Shown here in pieces: positions 11,416 through 22,488 of a stretch of DNA of 64,000 nucleotides; the first letter of the stretch is position 1, and each line of letters opens with the position of its first letter. The stretch covers positions 310,001 through 374,000 of the forward strand of contig NW_026516212.1 of the NCBI RefSeq assembly GCF_025602895.1, written 5' to 3'. The position numbers and the translations under genes are program-made. Under the pieces are notes generated by a model. That model did not search any database, was not told the DNA's origin, and was given only the letters and a program-made list of their open reading frames with translations. Source of the DNA: Polychytrium aggregatum. Lineage: Eukaryota > Chytridiomycota > Chytridiomycetes > Polychytriales.

Positions 11416-14400
11416 CTACCTCACTTCGGTGTCGCCCCCACCAAAGTCCACAGATGAAATGCTGGCACTCATGGGCTCGGCCGCCGGGTTCTGGATGCAG
11501 GGGCAATGCGCAGTGAGAAGGCTAGCCAGCCAGCCAGCCAGACTATGAGCGACCAGATGTGCTTTGATCGGTGCGCTGTTCCTACCCGGGACGACTTGCC
11601 CGCCGCTTCAAAGGAATCAAAGATGGTCCTGGGTCTTGGGTTGGTGCTCTCCTTCTCGCGCTTCTCCTGGACCAGCGCCATGTACTTTTGCATCAGTGGG
11701 TCCTGCTGGATGACGTTCAGTCTGTCGTCCTCGATGCGCTTGAGTCTTTCGGCTTCCTCGCGCTCCCTGGCTTCATGCTCCAACCTGATCTGCTGCTCGC
11801 GTTCTTCGGCTTGCTCGCGCTCACGTTTGAGCTTCTGCTCTTGTTCATGCCGCTCAAGCTCCTCTTTCTCACGGCGAACTCGCTCCCTTTCTCGCTCCTC
11901 TTCCTGACGACGCTCCTCGGCGCGCCTGAGCCGCTCTAGCTTTGCTCTTTCCCACTCCAGCGCCTCTTCGAGCTCGGCCTTTTTCCGCTGCTCCTCTGCA
12001 TGTGCATTCGCCTCGGAATCGTTCTTTTCGGAGATCGAGCTGTTCTTGGCAAGACTGCTGTCTACCACAGACTGAGACTCGGCTGTGATGCCCTGGAAAC
12101 CGGCGACCGACTGCTGATGTGCGGGAAGTGGGGTTTGTGGCTTGCCTGTGCTGGCTCCAAGCAGGCCGGACTCTGCCTGGGTCATCGCTGCTTGATCGCA
12201 TCTCTGTATCGCAGTCCCGATATTGCCTTGGTATTTATCCTCCTTCAGAGACAATTCTCGGTCTCCGAGTTCATTGCGAAGTACTTTTGCTGGCTCTGCG
12301 CTGGTCGGTGCTGTTGATTCATCGTTGGGCTGCACATGAGCACTGCTGTGGTGTCGGGTGGATGCGTTCATCAAGGCCGCAGTCTCCCCGGCGTGTCCAG
12401 CCTCAAGAGTGGGAGTCACATTATTTGATGAAGGGAGTGGCACCACGGCATCTGGCAGTCGTCTCGACTGCGAGGCAGCCACAACATGCGAGATATCCGG
12501 TGGACGATCTCCTTGGTTTGAATGGCCGCCGATGATACATGCCGGATCATCATGTATGTCGTTGGGATGAGTGCGGACTGGGCTTTCCTGATGCGTGAAT
12601 AGCGAGTGGGTATACTCGACTTGGGCCTGCATGCGCTTGACTTGCTCGAGGTCGTCCTTGATCGAGGAGTGAAGCCGAGCCGCCGTGGTTGGCGAGCCGT
12701 GATTGCTGTGGTCGCGACCTGGGCTCTGGGACCAGCCCCAGGCTGGATCGACTCTGCGCTCCCTCGGCACCGGAGACTCGGCCATCAGATCCATATGGGC
12801 GTGCTTTGGAGACAGCCTGTCGAACATGCCAAGGTCGACAGGATTGGGGAGGTAGTGCCTGCTATGGGCAAAGGTGGTTGATCAGTGTGCAAGGTGAGTA
12901 CGGAGGCAACACATCTTCAAACGCATGTGGATCCTGCTTGGCTGGAGGGAACCGGCTAGCGACTGGTGACTACTGTTCCGAAGTGTGGTCGGAGAAGGAC
13001 CGCTGCATATAGCGCATGAAGGCACGCAAGGGTTGCAATCCGCACCTTGGCTGGGGTGCATCCAGCAGTGTGGGCATCTGTGAGTTCACTTCGCTGGTGT
13101 GTAGCTTCAGCTTTAGACTGGCGATCTCGCGTCGGAGCTCCCTGCCCTTGAGAATCTCATCGTCCAGTTGCCTTTGGAGTTCTTCGTTTTGCGACATTTC
13201 CTGGTCGAGGCGAACAATGAGCTGTTGGCACTCGCGTTGCCATTTGCGCTCCGACTTTTTGATCTTGGCGAGCTCCTTCTGCTCGTCTTCTTTGGGGAGC
13301 ATGAATGTCTTGAGCAGGGCCTGATACTCTGTATCAAATCAAAGATGAAACAGCGTGTTGACAAGGCGGATGAGCATGCACAGCTATTGGGACCAGGCTG
13401 TTGGCATGCTGATGGACGTTACATCCCTGAATCGCATCCATATCTCACCTTCCTGTCGTCTCTGGGCCGTAAGTTCCGCCTCCAGGAGTTGTCTGGGCGG
13501 CATTAGAGAGCACCATAGAGCACAATCAGCGAAAATACGGGCGATTGAGATTCGCTCAACGACACTCTAGAGCGCATTGGTGCGGAATCCATCTCTGCGT
13601 TGGGCATAACTGCGATGCCGTCAGGCAGCTACAAAGCTTACTTCTTCAGACTCTGCAGCTCAAATTCCAAGGCAGTTGAGTTTTCGAACGAGCTAACCTG
13701 TGGATACGCAAGAAGTGGGATCAGCTTGGCACTGAATACCGTGGAGTCTTTTCGGCAATGAGGCTCGCTTGGCATTCGGCATTGCAAGTAGACCAGATGC
13801 CGGTGTGGTCGTACCCGCAGCTCAAGATCCTTGCACTTGACAATGTATTCGTCTCGGGCCTTGGCCGTTTCGGCGAGATCCTGCTTGGCCTGTTTATAGG
13901 ACTCCCGCAAGCCATCGAGCTCCTCCTGGGATGCGGTAACCTGCTTCATGATGTAGTCGACGGCTTTTTGGCGTTCTTTCAAGATCTCCCACTCGGCTGC
14001 AGCGCGGGTATTGGCAAATTGAGTGCGGTTGTTCCATTGAGTCCAAGAAGAGAGATTGTATCAACTTACACGAATGCATCAGTGCCCATACGAGAAAGTG
14101 TTGACTCATGAGCCGTGCATGGGTCAGATCATCGTCGCCGCTGTTGGGGGAGGGCAGGCTGGTCGTCGATAGCCGCTTGATCGACGACGCCTGGCACTTT
14201 CGCTAGGGCATTGCACTACTTGAGATTGTCAACCATATCTTGCGATCGACTCACCTTCGATCTTTGTTTTCTCGATCTTGACGCTCGAGAGCTGTTCTGC
14301 GTGTTCCTGGTTCAGCTCCACCTTGTATCTTGGTGTGAGAAAGCGACGGCGTTACTCCCGCGGTGCAACCTTGCAGCTTAGAAGCAGTGTTTCTGGCGGA

Positions 14401-16650
14401 GGTGATCTTCTTGCACCACTGGATCAGCAAGAATAGCCGACCAAAGACCTACTGCGCCATTGTCTCCTGCATTTTGAGAGTGTATCTCTCTTTGAACTCC
14501 TGCAAGTCCTTGACGTGTTCCATGGCCTGCTCGTATCGTCTGTTGAGGCTCTCATAGTCCAGCTTCATTGCCCGCGCCTCCATTTCGGCCTCGTTTCGAA
14601 TCTTTTGCTCTGTGAAGATCACACGGTTGCTTTCTTCCAAAAGCCGTTGTCTCAGCTCAATGTTTTGGCGCTCCACCTCCTGCCAGGACAGAGCATCGGG
14701 TTGACGACCCGCGAGTCAGTGACCTATTTGTGCGTTGGCAGCTTTGCCATCGGCATCCGATGCTCTGGTTGCACTCAAATCTGCTGCCCCCAGCGACCCA
14801 CGCGCGATTCAGGGCAGATCTCATTAAACCCGCACCTTCTCCCGTGCTTCGACCCGCTTCTTCTCGTCCTCTTCCCATTTCAGGATGCTCTGAGTCTTCT
14901 CAAGGTTAGCCCTTTCGAGCTCGGCCCGCAAGTTGGCTGCGTCCTGCTGATATCTTGCCTTCTCCTCCAGCCGCATTTTGGCAAGCTCGACTTCTTTGAA
15001 CTTGGACACCTGTGCAGTCATGTTCCATGAATCCGTGCGTGAGCGGCATTCGGGTACGCTTGGACAGGGTCATGTTCTCAACGAGAGACAATCAGTCGAT
15101 GCCCATACCTGGTCTTGCACATCCTGCTTCATCCGGTGCTCCAGCTCATCTTGATACTTGAGCAGTCTGTTTTCCAAGGCATTGATCTGCGCTTTACTGT
15201 CCTCCAGTTTCTTCTTGTGAGACTCCTCATCCAGCTGTCGAAGTTTGATGTCTGCCGATGCACCGTGTTGATGATCCAGAGGTTGAATAGATTGAAGGGA
15301 TGCGGCGGGGATGAGTGATCAGGAAGAGGCAGTGGCTTTGTGTTCGACGCTGCCATGAAACGATGCGCTTGACTGCAATATGACTTTGCGAGCATATTGG
15401 TGCACCCTGGGCACATTCCGATAGATCATGGCATAACCGCCATGATTTGCTACAGCCTCACCGCGGCCCCGTGCCCTTTCGGCGCAGCGACTCACCCAAT
15501 ATATCTTGGAACTCAAAGTCGGTCTGCATTTCCTTTTCGACAAAGACAATGTCTCCGGCTCTCGAGAGCCCGTGTAGGAGCCTCGGAAGCAGCCCTGGAG
15601 ACGGCATGGTGGTTGATGGTGAGAAAGCGCAGAGTTGGCTGCGGCTGGTTTCGTGAGCACAGCCAACGACGATCGAGCCACCGAATGATGCTGCAGGCCC
15701 GCAGTGACTTGGGCTGACCTGCGTCCTCGGTTTCGATCAGGGGTCTCTGAGATCCAGTGAGAGATTCAGCGAGAGATTCGTGTCAGGACTACGATCGTCT
15801 GTGTGCCGTCATGCGGTGGAAGGAGTTCATCACACTTGCCAGATTTCGGAATAGTGCAGTCGGATGGTCAATGTTCAGAACCCGGATGATATCGTCCTTC
15901 GAGAATGCCTGTGGGCCACAGACGGCATGCGGTCAGTGAGATCCAGTCGCACCAAAGGTCCAACGACTGGAACATCGCCGGCCAAGCTACCGGTGTCGAG
16001 AATGAGACGCCGATCTCTGGATGGCTGGACGGAATATCCATTGATCGTGCCCTGCACCACGCCCTTCAGACGTCGATCAGACCACCATCGAGGCACATGG
16101 CATTGCACTTGCACCGCAGTCTCCCTTGCTTGCCTGGCCGGCTTGATCGAGGCCGCATTCCGGCAGAAACACAGAAAGAGTGTAGTCAAAATCGCGGTAT
16201 CGGAGATACTCGAGGATCAGACTGTCGATCGCCCTATTGAGGATGGTTGACTTTGGCGAGCCAGGGTCGCAACAGTGCTGGGCCCGCGCTGTCGAGGGAA
16301 TCCGCAGCTTCAGCTCCGAGACGATCCTGGATCGCAGCTGCGACTGCCGGCCAGAACACCAGGCCAGTGTCCCAGACGGACGAAAGTGGGGCAAGAAACA
16401 GAGTCAGTCTCTGTCAGCCTTCATGCATCATCTGCGGTTGATCAGGTGCCAGGAATGAAGTGAGTGGCCGGGGCGATCAGGGCAGCAGGTCCGAGTCGAT
16501 CAGGGCAGCAGGTTCGAGTCGATCAGGGCGGCAGGTCCGAAAGCCGTTGGAGACCACCTTGAGCTTATCCGCAACGCCGGTCTTCCGGAGCGACTCGAAC
16601 AGCCTGGACCTGAGCTCAAAGCTCGACAGATGCTCTGGATCAGACTGCAT
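11416..16650 (-). CDS. OFD1: OFD1-like centriole / basal-body protein
   Basis: Fourteen exons: 16650-16558, 16337-16113, 15908-15836, 15594-15496, 15251-15109, 15009-14836, 14679-14453, 14328-14255, 13996-13815, 13697-13642, 13492-13449, 13328-13046, 12858-11586, 11490-11416. They join to 1006 residues, close to human OFD1 (1012). The N-terminus (SFELRSRLFESLRKTGV) is followed by a LisH motif (about 66-95, YRDFDYTLSVFLPECGL; human OFD1 has YEYSLSVFFPESGL), the EKEMQTDFEF stretch matching the human METQT region, and then near-continuous coiled coil. Close to the C-terminus DPLMQKYMALVQ (about 944-955) matches human NPLEKYMKIIQQ. Family knowledge: OFD1 caps distal centrioles, controls their length and is required for ciliogenesis. 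Exon 2 appears to end at a GC donor (GGT|GCAAGT). The exon 3 donor (GTGTGA) and the last 24-residue exon are the least certain parts. Confidence 0.88.
16478..16545. repeat. Imperfect 23-bp tandem repeat in OFD1 intron 1
   Basis: Three near-copies of a unit containing GATCAGGGCAGCAGGTCCGAG follow one another inside the first OFD1 intron (16557-16338). The middle copy has GGTTCGAGTC, which mimics a tRNA B box but is not in a tRNA context. Confidence 0.75.
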
Positions 16651-17001
16651 ATGCGAGGGGCACGGTGTGAGGGCGAAGCGGGGCTTTGTATTTCTTGGGA
16701 AGCCGATGGATGACAGGCGAGCAGCAAAACCAAAGTCAAAATCAATGCTCAGATTCCAAAAAAAAAAAAAAAAAAAACTGGTGGCGAAAGCAACAGCGAG
16801 CCATCAGCGGCACTGCATGGATGGATGGGGCGCCGTGGCCATGAGGCTGCTGGCAAGGATCGGCGGGAATGCTGGCGGACTGAGCGACAGGGTCCTTTGG
16901 CGGGCAAACGACCGGTGCAATGAGGTATTCCATGTGTGCGCCTTGGGGAATCGCTGCCGAAGATCCTGGCTGGCTGGCTGGCTGGCTGGACTGCACAAGG
17001 A
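16651..17001. other. OFD1 upstream region with poly(A) run
   Basis: This 350-bp stretch separates the end of the F-box gene from the OFD1 start, both on the minus strand, so it holds the F-box 3' UTR and the OFD1 promoter. An uninterrupted A run of about 19 lies near 16757-16776, and a GGCT-type short repeat near 16966-16988. No gene was seen. Confidence 0.5.
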
Positions 17002-19685
17002 TCAGTCGTCGCCATCGTCGCTAGTGATGGAGGAGATGTCGGTGGAGCTGGAGCCTGAAAGCTGGCTGGAGCCTTCGTCGAGGTCGTCGCTTTCTGTGAA
17101 CGTAAAATCCCATTCAAGCAGCGACCGATCGAATGAGCTCGAGAGAAGCTTGTTGCGAGTAAAGCGCAGGCTCCAGACCTGCGACCCCTCCGACCCAGAT
17201 ACAGCAAAGTTACAGTACTTGTGAGCCAAGACTTTGAGCACCATCAAGCACCCGACACTCGACTCTGATCCCCTCCACGCTCTCTGCAGAACAGCGAATC
17301 CTTAGTTCTCGCCGCCGCCTCGAGCCCATCGATTCAGCCGAGATGTCCACCGGAATCGTACCGTATCCGAGTGCTCCTTGAGGGTGTAGAGACACTGGCC
17401 CGATGCCAGAGTCCAGACCTGGAAACAGTCATGATTAGTTCGCTTTGTCTTGCTCGGCATCGGGCAAGCGCTGTATCGGTGGGATATGGGAGAGAAGAGG
17501 GGCAGTTGGAGGCCCTGAACCCCCTCCAAGCTGCCGGGGCACTCCTTTGGGATGCGACTTTCCCACGGCCCCATCTCCCATGTTGCTTTCTCGTCTCACC
17601 TTGATCGTGTTGTCAGAACTGCCGCTGACGATCTTTTGCTTGTCAAACTGCAGACAAACGACACCGCCGAGATGGCCCTCAAGCGTGCGCTTGATTTCGC
17701 CTGTGGCCACGTCCCAGACCTTGATGGTCATGTCGTCGCTCCCAGAGACGATCAGCGAGTCATCGAACTGGACGCAAAAAACGTTGCCGCGGTGGCCACG
17801 CATCGTCCTGACCAAATGGGATGAGGCTTCGGACGAGCCTACCAAGGCTGGATCCATAGCCAAGTCGGTGCTCCAGACACGGATGGTGTGGTCGGTGGAG
17901 CCGCTCACGATCGTGGATCCACAGGCTTGGAGGCAGCAGATCGCTCCGGTGTGACCCCGGAGGATGTGAGTGCACAGCCCGTCGTAGAACCGCCATACCT
18001 GCCGCGGTGTTGAGGTCGGCAGCCAGAGTCAGGAGACAGGACACAATCGTGCGTATGAAACCCCATTTCGAGTCTGCGTCGCTGGTTTGCGCCACTGTCA
18101 GCTTGAGCAGTCGGACCACATCCATACCCTGATGGTCTGATCCTCTGAGCCCGATACGATCGTGGCGCCGTTGCTTTGGATGCAGCTGATTTCTCCAGAG
18201 TGGCCATGGAGGATTTTGACGGTCTGGCCCGTCATCGAGTCCCATATCTTGATCGTACGGTCAGCACCGCCGCTGATGACATGCTGTTGGGCGAACTAGA
18301 GCGCATATCGATGAGTCAGAGCAAGTGTAGAGACGCGGCTGTTGGCAAATGACACATCCAAGCGTGGGAGAGCAAGCCTCTAACCTTGACAGCCGAAACG
18401 AATCCCTGGTGGCCGTGCACCTTGAATTGACTGTGCCCAGTGTGCATGTTCCACTGGCATGAGTGAGTTGGAGTGTCGCCGTGAGTATCGGGACGGAGGA
18501 GGCTGGGCCAGGTTTATCCCAGTCCAGAACAATCAAGATTAACGAGTCACATTCGACAGACAATCGGACACGGCGAATCGATCGAGCTCCGCCGTCCCGA
18601 GATGCCTGTTTAGTTCATCAGACATACCAGCTGGATGTTTCCCTCTTCACCGTTGACCACCGAGACAACCCAGGCATCGTCAAAATGAATTGCGAGGTTG
18701 CCACGACCTGTTGGAGCCATCATAGCCCGTATCAGCAACGATTCGATTCAACAGCGAGATCAAGTCCACAAATCCTTGGATAAGCGTACACCAGCTCTAC
18801 GACTCAATCTTCGCGGTACACCGGATGGCGACGACCCCTCGATTTTATCGTTTTCCTGTACGCTGCTGCTGCCAAGACCTCACCGTTTTGATTCGGGGCG
18901 ATGCGTCTCGTGCGGTAGTGGCCCTTGGTCCAGTTGATGGCCGTGAGGTAGTTCTCCTTATAAACCTTCCGCCATGGCCAGCTGTAGATCAAGCCGAGAC
19001 TGGACGAGAACGGCGAGCCCACCAGCGTTGTTTCCGAGAGAGGCCCTGGGTCCGAGAAGCGTATCGGATTGCGCTCGCGCCAGGAGAAGAAATGCAGGAG
19101 CTTGTGTCGGTCGCCGGAGGAGGCATCGAGGGAGATGAAGCCCCGGGCGCGACAGAGCCGCTTCCAAAGGATATCATCACGAACGACCTGGTTCCAGTGC
19201 CTGGATACGGCCGAGGCAGTGGCCAAGGCCGAGGGCGTGGAGTGGAGATAGGTGAAGATGTGAGAGAGGACTTCGTTGGGGAGATCGGAAATGGTGGGCG
19301 GCAGGCCGAAGTGAAAGCGCCGGGGAGCCGACTGAGCCCGGCCCGACGGATGCGATCGAGGGTGCCGATAGAGATTCTGCCGCATGTGGTTGTAGACCCT
19401 TGTGAACTCGTCGCCGTTGAGGCAGTTGTGAAGGATGGAGGCCACAACGACCATGCGGTCAGAGCTCGAGAGCAAGTCGAGGGTATGCATCAGCTTGGTG
19501 CAGAACCAGTCCAGGTGCTCGATGCTCAGCTTGCCGTCATCACAGGGCGGCGAGCTGGGGCCGGCGGCCGTCGAAGTGAAATCAAGCTCAGAGTGGTTCA
19601 TTGACAGGGCTTGTTTCAGATGGGTCTGCCAGTGTGTGTTGCAGTGGTGCTCTTGGTGCAAGCCAAAGGTGGATTGTTCATGCAT
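17002..19685 (-). CDS. F-box/WD40 protein, SCF ubiquitin-ligase substrate receptor (Cdc4/Fbxw7 type)
   Basis: Seven exons: 19685-18884, 18707-18628, 18453-18385, 18295-18128, 17998-17600, 17418-17362, 17178-17002. They join to 583 residues. The F-box lies around 130-180 (ISDLPNEVLSHIFTYLHS ... WNQVVRDDILWKRLC). At least seven WD40 blades follow, with clear repeats such as HVISGGADRTIKIWD, TIVSGSEDQTIRVW, LIVSGSDDMTIKVWD and KIVSGSSDNTIKVW, then a short acidic Ser-rich tail. Role by family: the F-box binds Skp1 and the propeller binds phosphorylated substrates for ubiquitination. It cannot be assigned to Cdc4, Met30 or another subfamily by eye. The first ATG after the TATA-like element is 19685; an in-frame Met at 19601 (MNHSELDF) is an alternative and would give 555 residues. 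Confidence 0.88.
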
Positions 19686-19990
19686 GGCAGCGTGGGAATC
19701 GCAGGCGAGTCGAGGAGCAGAGCGTCGGGGTTGGTGGTGGAGCAGTCGAGATTGTCGTCAAAGTTGACGCCGAGGCTTGCCGGAGAGATGAGCTTGGCGG
19801 GCGGGATGTCCTTGAACTATATATACTGCACGGCCGGAGGTTGGATAGAGCCCGGCACCGACAGTCGCTGGAACGGACCCTCGAAGATGCGCTTGGTTGG
19901 CCAAGCCGTCGCTGCGGGCGGCTACGGGTTGAGAGCAAGACAGAACAAGCGCGGTCAAGAAGGACGATGCCGCAATCGATTTTCCAGAGG
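19616..19990 (-). pseudogene. Protein-like decayed ORF segments upstream of the F-box gene
   Basis: On the minus strand two stretches read like protein but do not join cleanly. One has a signal-peptide-like hydrophobic run (SSFLTALVLSCSQPVAA) with no ATG. One base out of frame comes TAWPTKRIFEGPFQRLSVP up to a TAG inside TATATATAG. After that FKDIPPAKLISPASLGVNF continues with aspartate-, serine- and proline-rich sequence to a TGA at 19616-19618. This could be a secreted-protein remnant, unrecognised exons of a short gene, or chance open frames in GC-rich DNA. It overlaps the 5' end of the F-box gene. Confidence 0.25.
19818..19825 (-). promoter_or_regulatory. Candidate TATA box of the F-box gene
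   Basis: TATATATA lies about 133 bases upstream of the first ATG at 19685. It is palindromic, so orientation is taken from the gene. The same bases could instead end in a splice acceptor (TATATATAG|TTCAAG) of an older gene; see the decayed ORF entry. Confidence 0.4.
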
Positions 19991-20265
19991 CCACGATAGT
20001 GCAAGGAACGGCGGCAGAATTCTATGATTGAAAAGGGGGTCCTCTGTTGAACCGGGGCGACACAGGAGGGGCAGCCTCCTAGTTGCTCTCGTAACTCGCG
20101 TGGGATGAGGCACCGTTCTCCAGATTTCTTGATTCGGGCCGGGACAGGCCTCCATCAGCGCAACGCAGGTACGCCCTCGACATCAAAATGACATGGTACG
20201 CCATGCGACACAGAGTAATCAGGATGCAGGTGGGATATATTGCTGGGGCGTGTGCAATGTGCAGA

Positions 20266-20378
20266 GTGCAATGTGCAATGTGCAATGTGCAATGTGCAAT
20301 GTGCAATGTGCAATGTGCAATGTGCAATGTGCAATGTGCAATGTGCAATGTGCAATGTGCAATGTGTAATGTGCAATG
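20266..20378. repeat. 7-bp satellite (GTGCAAT)n, about 16 copies
   Basis: Near-perfect tandem GTGCAAT units with a single change (GTGTAAT near 20366). It lies immediately downstream of the GH16-like gene end at 20422. Seven is not a multiple of three, so the open frames across it (CAMCNVQ and the like) are repeat artefacts. Confidence 0.97.
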
Positions 20379-20421
20379 CATCATGATGACCGCTATCTCC
20401 AAGGAGCACTCGACGAGGCAG

Positions 20422-21393
20422 TCAGAGATGGGGCAGTATCAGTGTCGCCAGCAACACGGCGAGATGGCATATCCACGATGGCCCAGGCAGCGTCCCTATC
20501 GAGGAATAAACCCGGACATGATCGATCAGCAGCTCGCCCCAGGATGCCGAGCCGTTGGGGCCTGCCCCGCCTGAGCCTGGGTCGCTTGAAACGATGGCCA
20601 GGTTCAGCACTAGAAAGTAGTCGATCAAGCTGGGCGTAAAGGCATTCGTGTCGGTGTGCTTTTCTCGACTCAGAAACCGAGGGACGGCCCACATATGGTT
20701 GGTAAAGGTGGTGATGTTGTCGATGCCAAAGACGACCAGGTTGGGAGACCACTCGAGCCAGTAGAGGTGAAAGTCATCCGAGAGGTCCGCATCTGACGGC
20801 GAGTAGATGCTGCCTTGGATCGCCGAGGCACTGGATAGCGAAAAGCCATCGTTGGCCCAGATCGCGGAGGCCAGGCTGTTGGAGCTCGAGTTGACGATCA
20901 TGACATCCAGCTCGCCATAGGCGGCCGGAACATTGAGCTGCGCGGCCCGGGTGCTGTTGATGAGCAACCAGAAGGCCGACAGGGCGCTGGCTCCCGGTGG
21001 AACCTTGGCTCGGAGCTCGAAGCGACCCATGTTGAGCGAGAACTTTGTATCGGTGTCGAGCCAGGCCGAGGCAATCGAGGCACACGCGGTGTCGACGCAG
21101 AGGGACTGCAGCCGCGGCCGAATGACCAACGAACCGTTCGAAACAAAGACGACAGAGGGGTCGTCGGTGTAGCAGGCGACTCCGTTCCAGCGGGGGTCGT
21201 TGCAGGTGGAGCGGACGTTCCATTTGGTGGTGTCGATTTGGTCCGAGTCAAAGTCGTCGCTGAAGACGAGGGTGTTGCTGGGGACTGGTGGCAGCTGAGC
21301 GTGAGAGACGACAAGACACAGCGACAGCCAGAGGAAGAGACTCAGGGCCCGCCGGTATGGGACCAGCAACGGAACGCGGGCCGGAAATGACAT
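20422..21393 (-). CDS. Secreted GH16-like (concanavalin-fold) protein, probably GPI-anchored
   Basis: Single exon, 323 residues. An N-terminal signal peptide (LSLFLWLSLCLVVSHAQ) leads into a GH16-type jelly roll: LVFSDDFDSDQIDTTKWNV, SLVIRPR, FELRAKVPPGASALSAFWLL, then GELDVMIVNS at the active-site strand and FHLYWLEWSPNLVVFGID. The C-terminal hydrophobic run (WICHLAVLLATLILPHL) follows a small-residue region, as in GPI-anchor signals. GH16 enzymes cleave or transfer beta-glucans using E-x-D-x-(x)-E. Here the first Glu and the Asp are present (ELD), but the acid/base Glu is replaced (VMIV). It may therefore bind rather than cleave glucan, like GH16-derived beta-glucan recognition proteins. 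Function is inferred. Confidence 0.8.
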   Translation of the reverse strand: MSFPARVPLLVPYRRALSLFLWLSLCLVVSHAQLPPVPSNTLVFSDDFDSDQIDTTKWNVRSTCNDPRWNGVACYTDDPSVVFVSNGSLVIRPRLQSLCVDTACASIASAWLDTDTKFSLNMGRFELRAKVPPGASALSAFWLLINSTRAAQLNVPAAYGELDVMIVNSSSNSLASAIWANDGFSLSSASAIQGSIYSPSDADLSDDFHLYWLEWSPNLVVFGIDNITTFTNHMWAVPRFLSREKHTDTNAFTPSLIDYFLVLNLAIVSSDPGSGGAGPNGSASWGELLIDHVRVYSSIGTLPGPSWICHLAVLLATLILPHL

Positions 21394-21896
21394 CTAGATG
21401 TATTGCCGGAAGTGAGGGCGGGATGGAGGGACTGGAGCTGAAGGCATCGACCATTGCAGCGGATTGCAGGCGTCGGCGTGGGGAGCGTGAAAGTATCTCT
21501 GTCGAGGACAGGGCCGGAGAGATAGGCGATTCAAGACAGGCAAGGAGGTGACGTCGAAAGCCGGCCCCAATCACACCGCAGCGCAGAGCTGTTTGGGCTT
21601 GCAGGAGCGAGGTACAGGAGGCCATGCAGCAATGGGGCGTGAATTTGTGCAGAGGGCAGGCTGGCCGTCGTGCTCTGGGGCCTCAGCGAGTTATCAAAGA
21701 CTGTGGAATCCGTTGTGCATTGGCACTTTTTGCATCATGTGCTGTATTACGAGGGAGGGGGGGGGGATTAAAGCAGCATCAGCACGGCCTGATTGTGCTG
21801 AACATGGGTCTACACGAGGCTGCAAAAGACAAGATCAGGGAAACGATAGAGGGCGAGCGACGGGGAGTGGAAATCGAAAGAGGTTCCATGACACGC
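21394..21896. other. Intergenic region upstream of the GH16-like gene
   Basis: No coding exon was seen. CATCTAG directly precedes the GH16 ATG on the minus strand and could be a splice acceptor of a leader intron, but no matching donor is obvious. It also holds the 3' UTR of the small secreted gene. Confidence 0.4.
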
Positions 21897-22488
21897 TTAG
21901 TTCTTGGCGGACTTGCGGGACTTGGTCTTGGGGACCTTGGACTTGGTGGGCTTGGGAGCCTTGGTCTTGGTGCTGTGGGCAACCTTGGTGCTCTTGGAGG
22001 GAGCGCCAACGCCGTAGTAAGGAGTGCAGAGCTGCAGACGAGGAGCAAAGGCAGGGACAACGATGTGAGCATTATCGTATCAAGGCTGGCGGGACGGATT
22101 GAGCTCGGGGTCTTGGGTCCTGTCCTGCAAACACACTTGGCCCAAGAACATGCCCCGATATGCAGCAGAATCGAAGGCGGGACACATACAATGCGGTCGG
22201 CGCGCTGGGGGTTGGGGCGACAGACGGAGCCCTGGGGGCAGGACAGGGAAGTCAGCTTGCTGCCTGCAAGAACAAATAAGAGTTCGAGTAGTGTTAGTCG
22301 AGAGAAGCGACCAGCCGGAGAGGAATCGGATAGCAGACATCGTTTGCAAGATCCCGAGACGTACCAAAGTGGATGACATAGTCGCCGCTGACACCAGCGT
22401 TAACACAGCCCTCAACGGGGGGGCTGCTGACGGCAGCGAGGGAGGCAGAGACGAAAGCGAGGAGAGCGACGGCCTTGGCGATGAACAT
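21897..22488 (-). CDS. Small secreted Cys-containing protein with Lys/Pro-rich tail (CBM19-like)
   Basis: Three exons: 22488-22365, 22263-22190 and 22031-21897, giving 110 residues. A clear signal peptide (MFIAKAVALLAFVSASLAAV) is followed by a short module with four cysteines, including SLSCPQGSVCRP and ILCTPYYG. This spacing resembles chitin-binding CBM19 (CPxGTVC...C), but that is pattern recognition only. The C-terminus is a basic KTKAPKPTKSKVPKTKSRK repeat. It may bind chitin or other anionic polymer at the cell surface, but no function is established. A TATA element lies about 100 bases upstream. Confidence 0.75.

Noticed and set aside
16478-16545. tRNA B-box-like GGTTCGAGTC
   Set aside because: It sits in a 23-bp tandem repeat in an OFD1 intron; no cloverleaf or A box fits.
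16757-16776. Poly(A) run as a retroposon tail
   Set aside because: No target-site duplication, ORF or element body found next to it.
19758-19994. 79-codon ORF with a signal-peptide-like start
   Set aside because: It begins at GTG, with a TAG upstream and no ATG, so it is not a complete gene; it is kept only as part of the decayed ORF observation.
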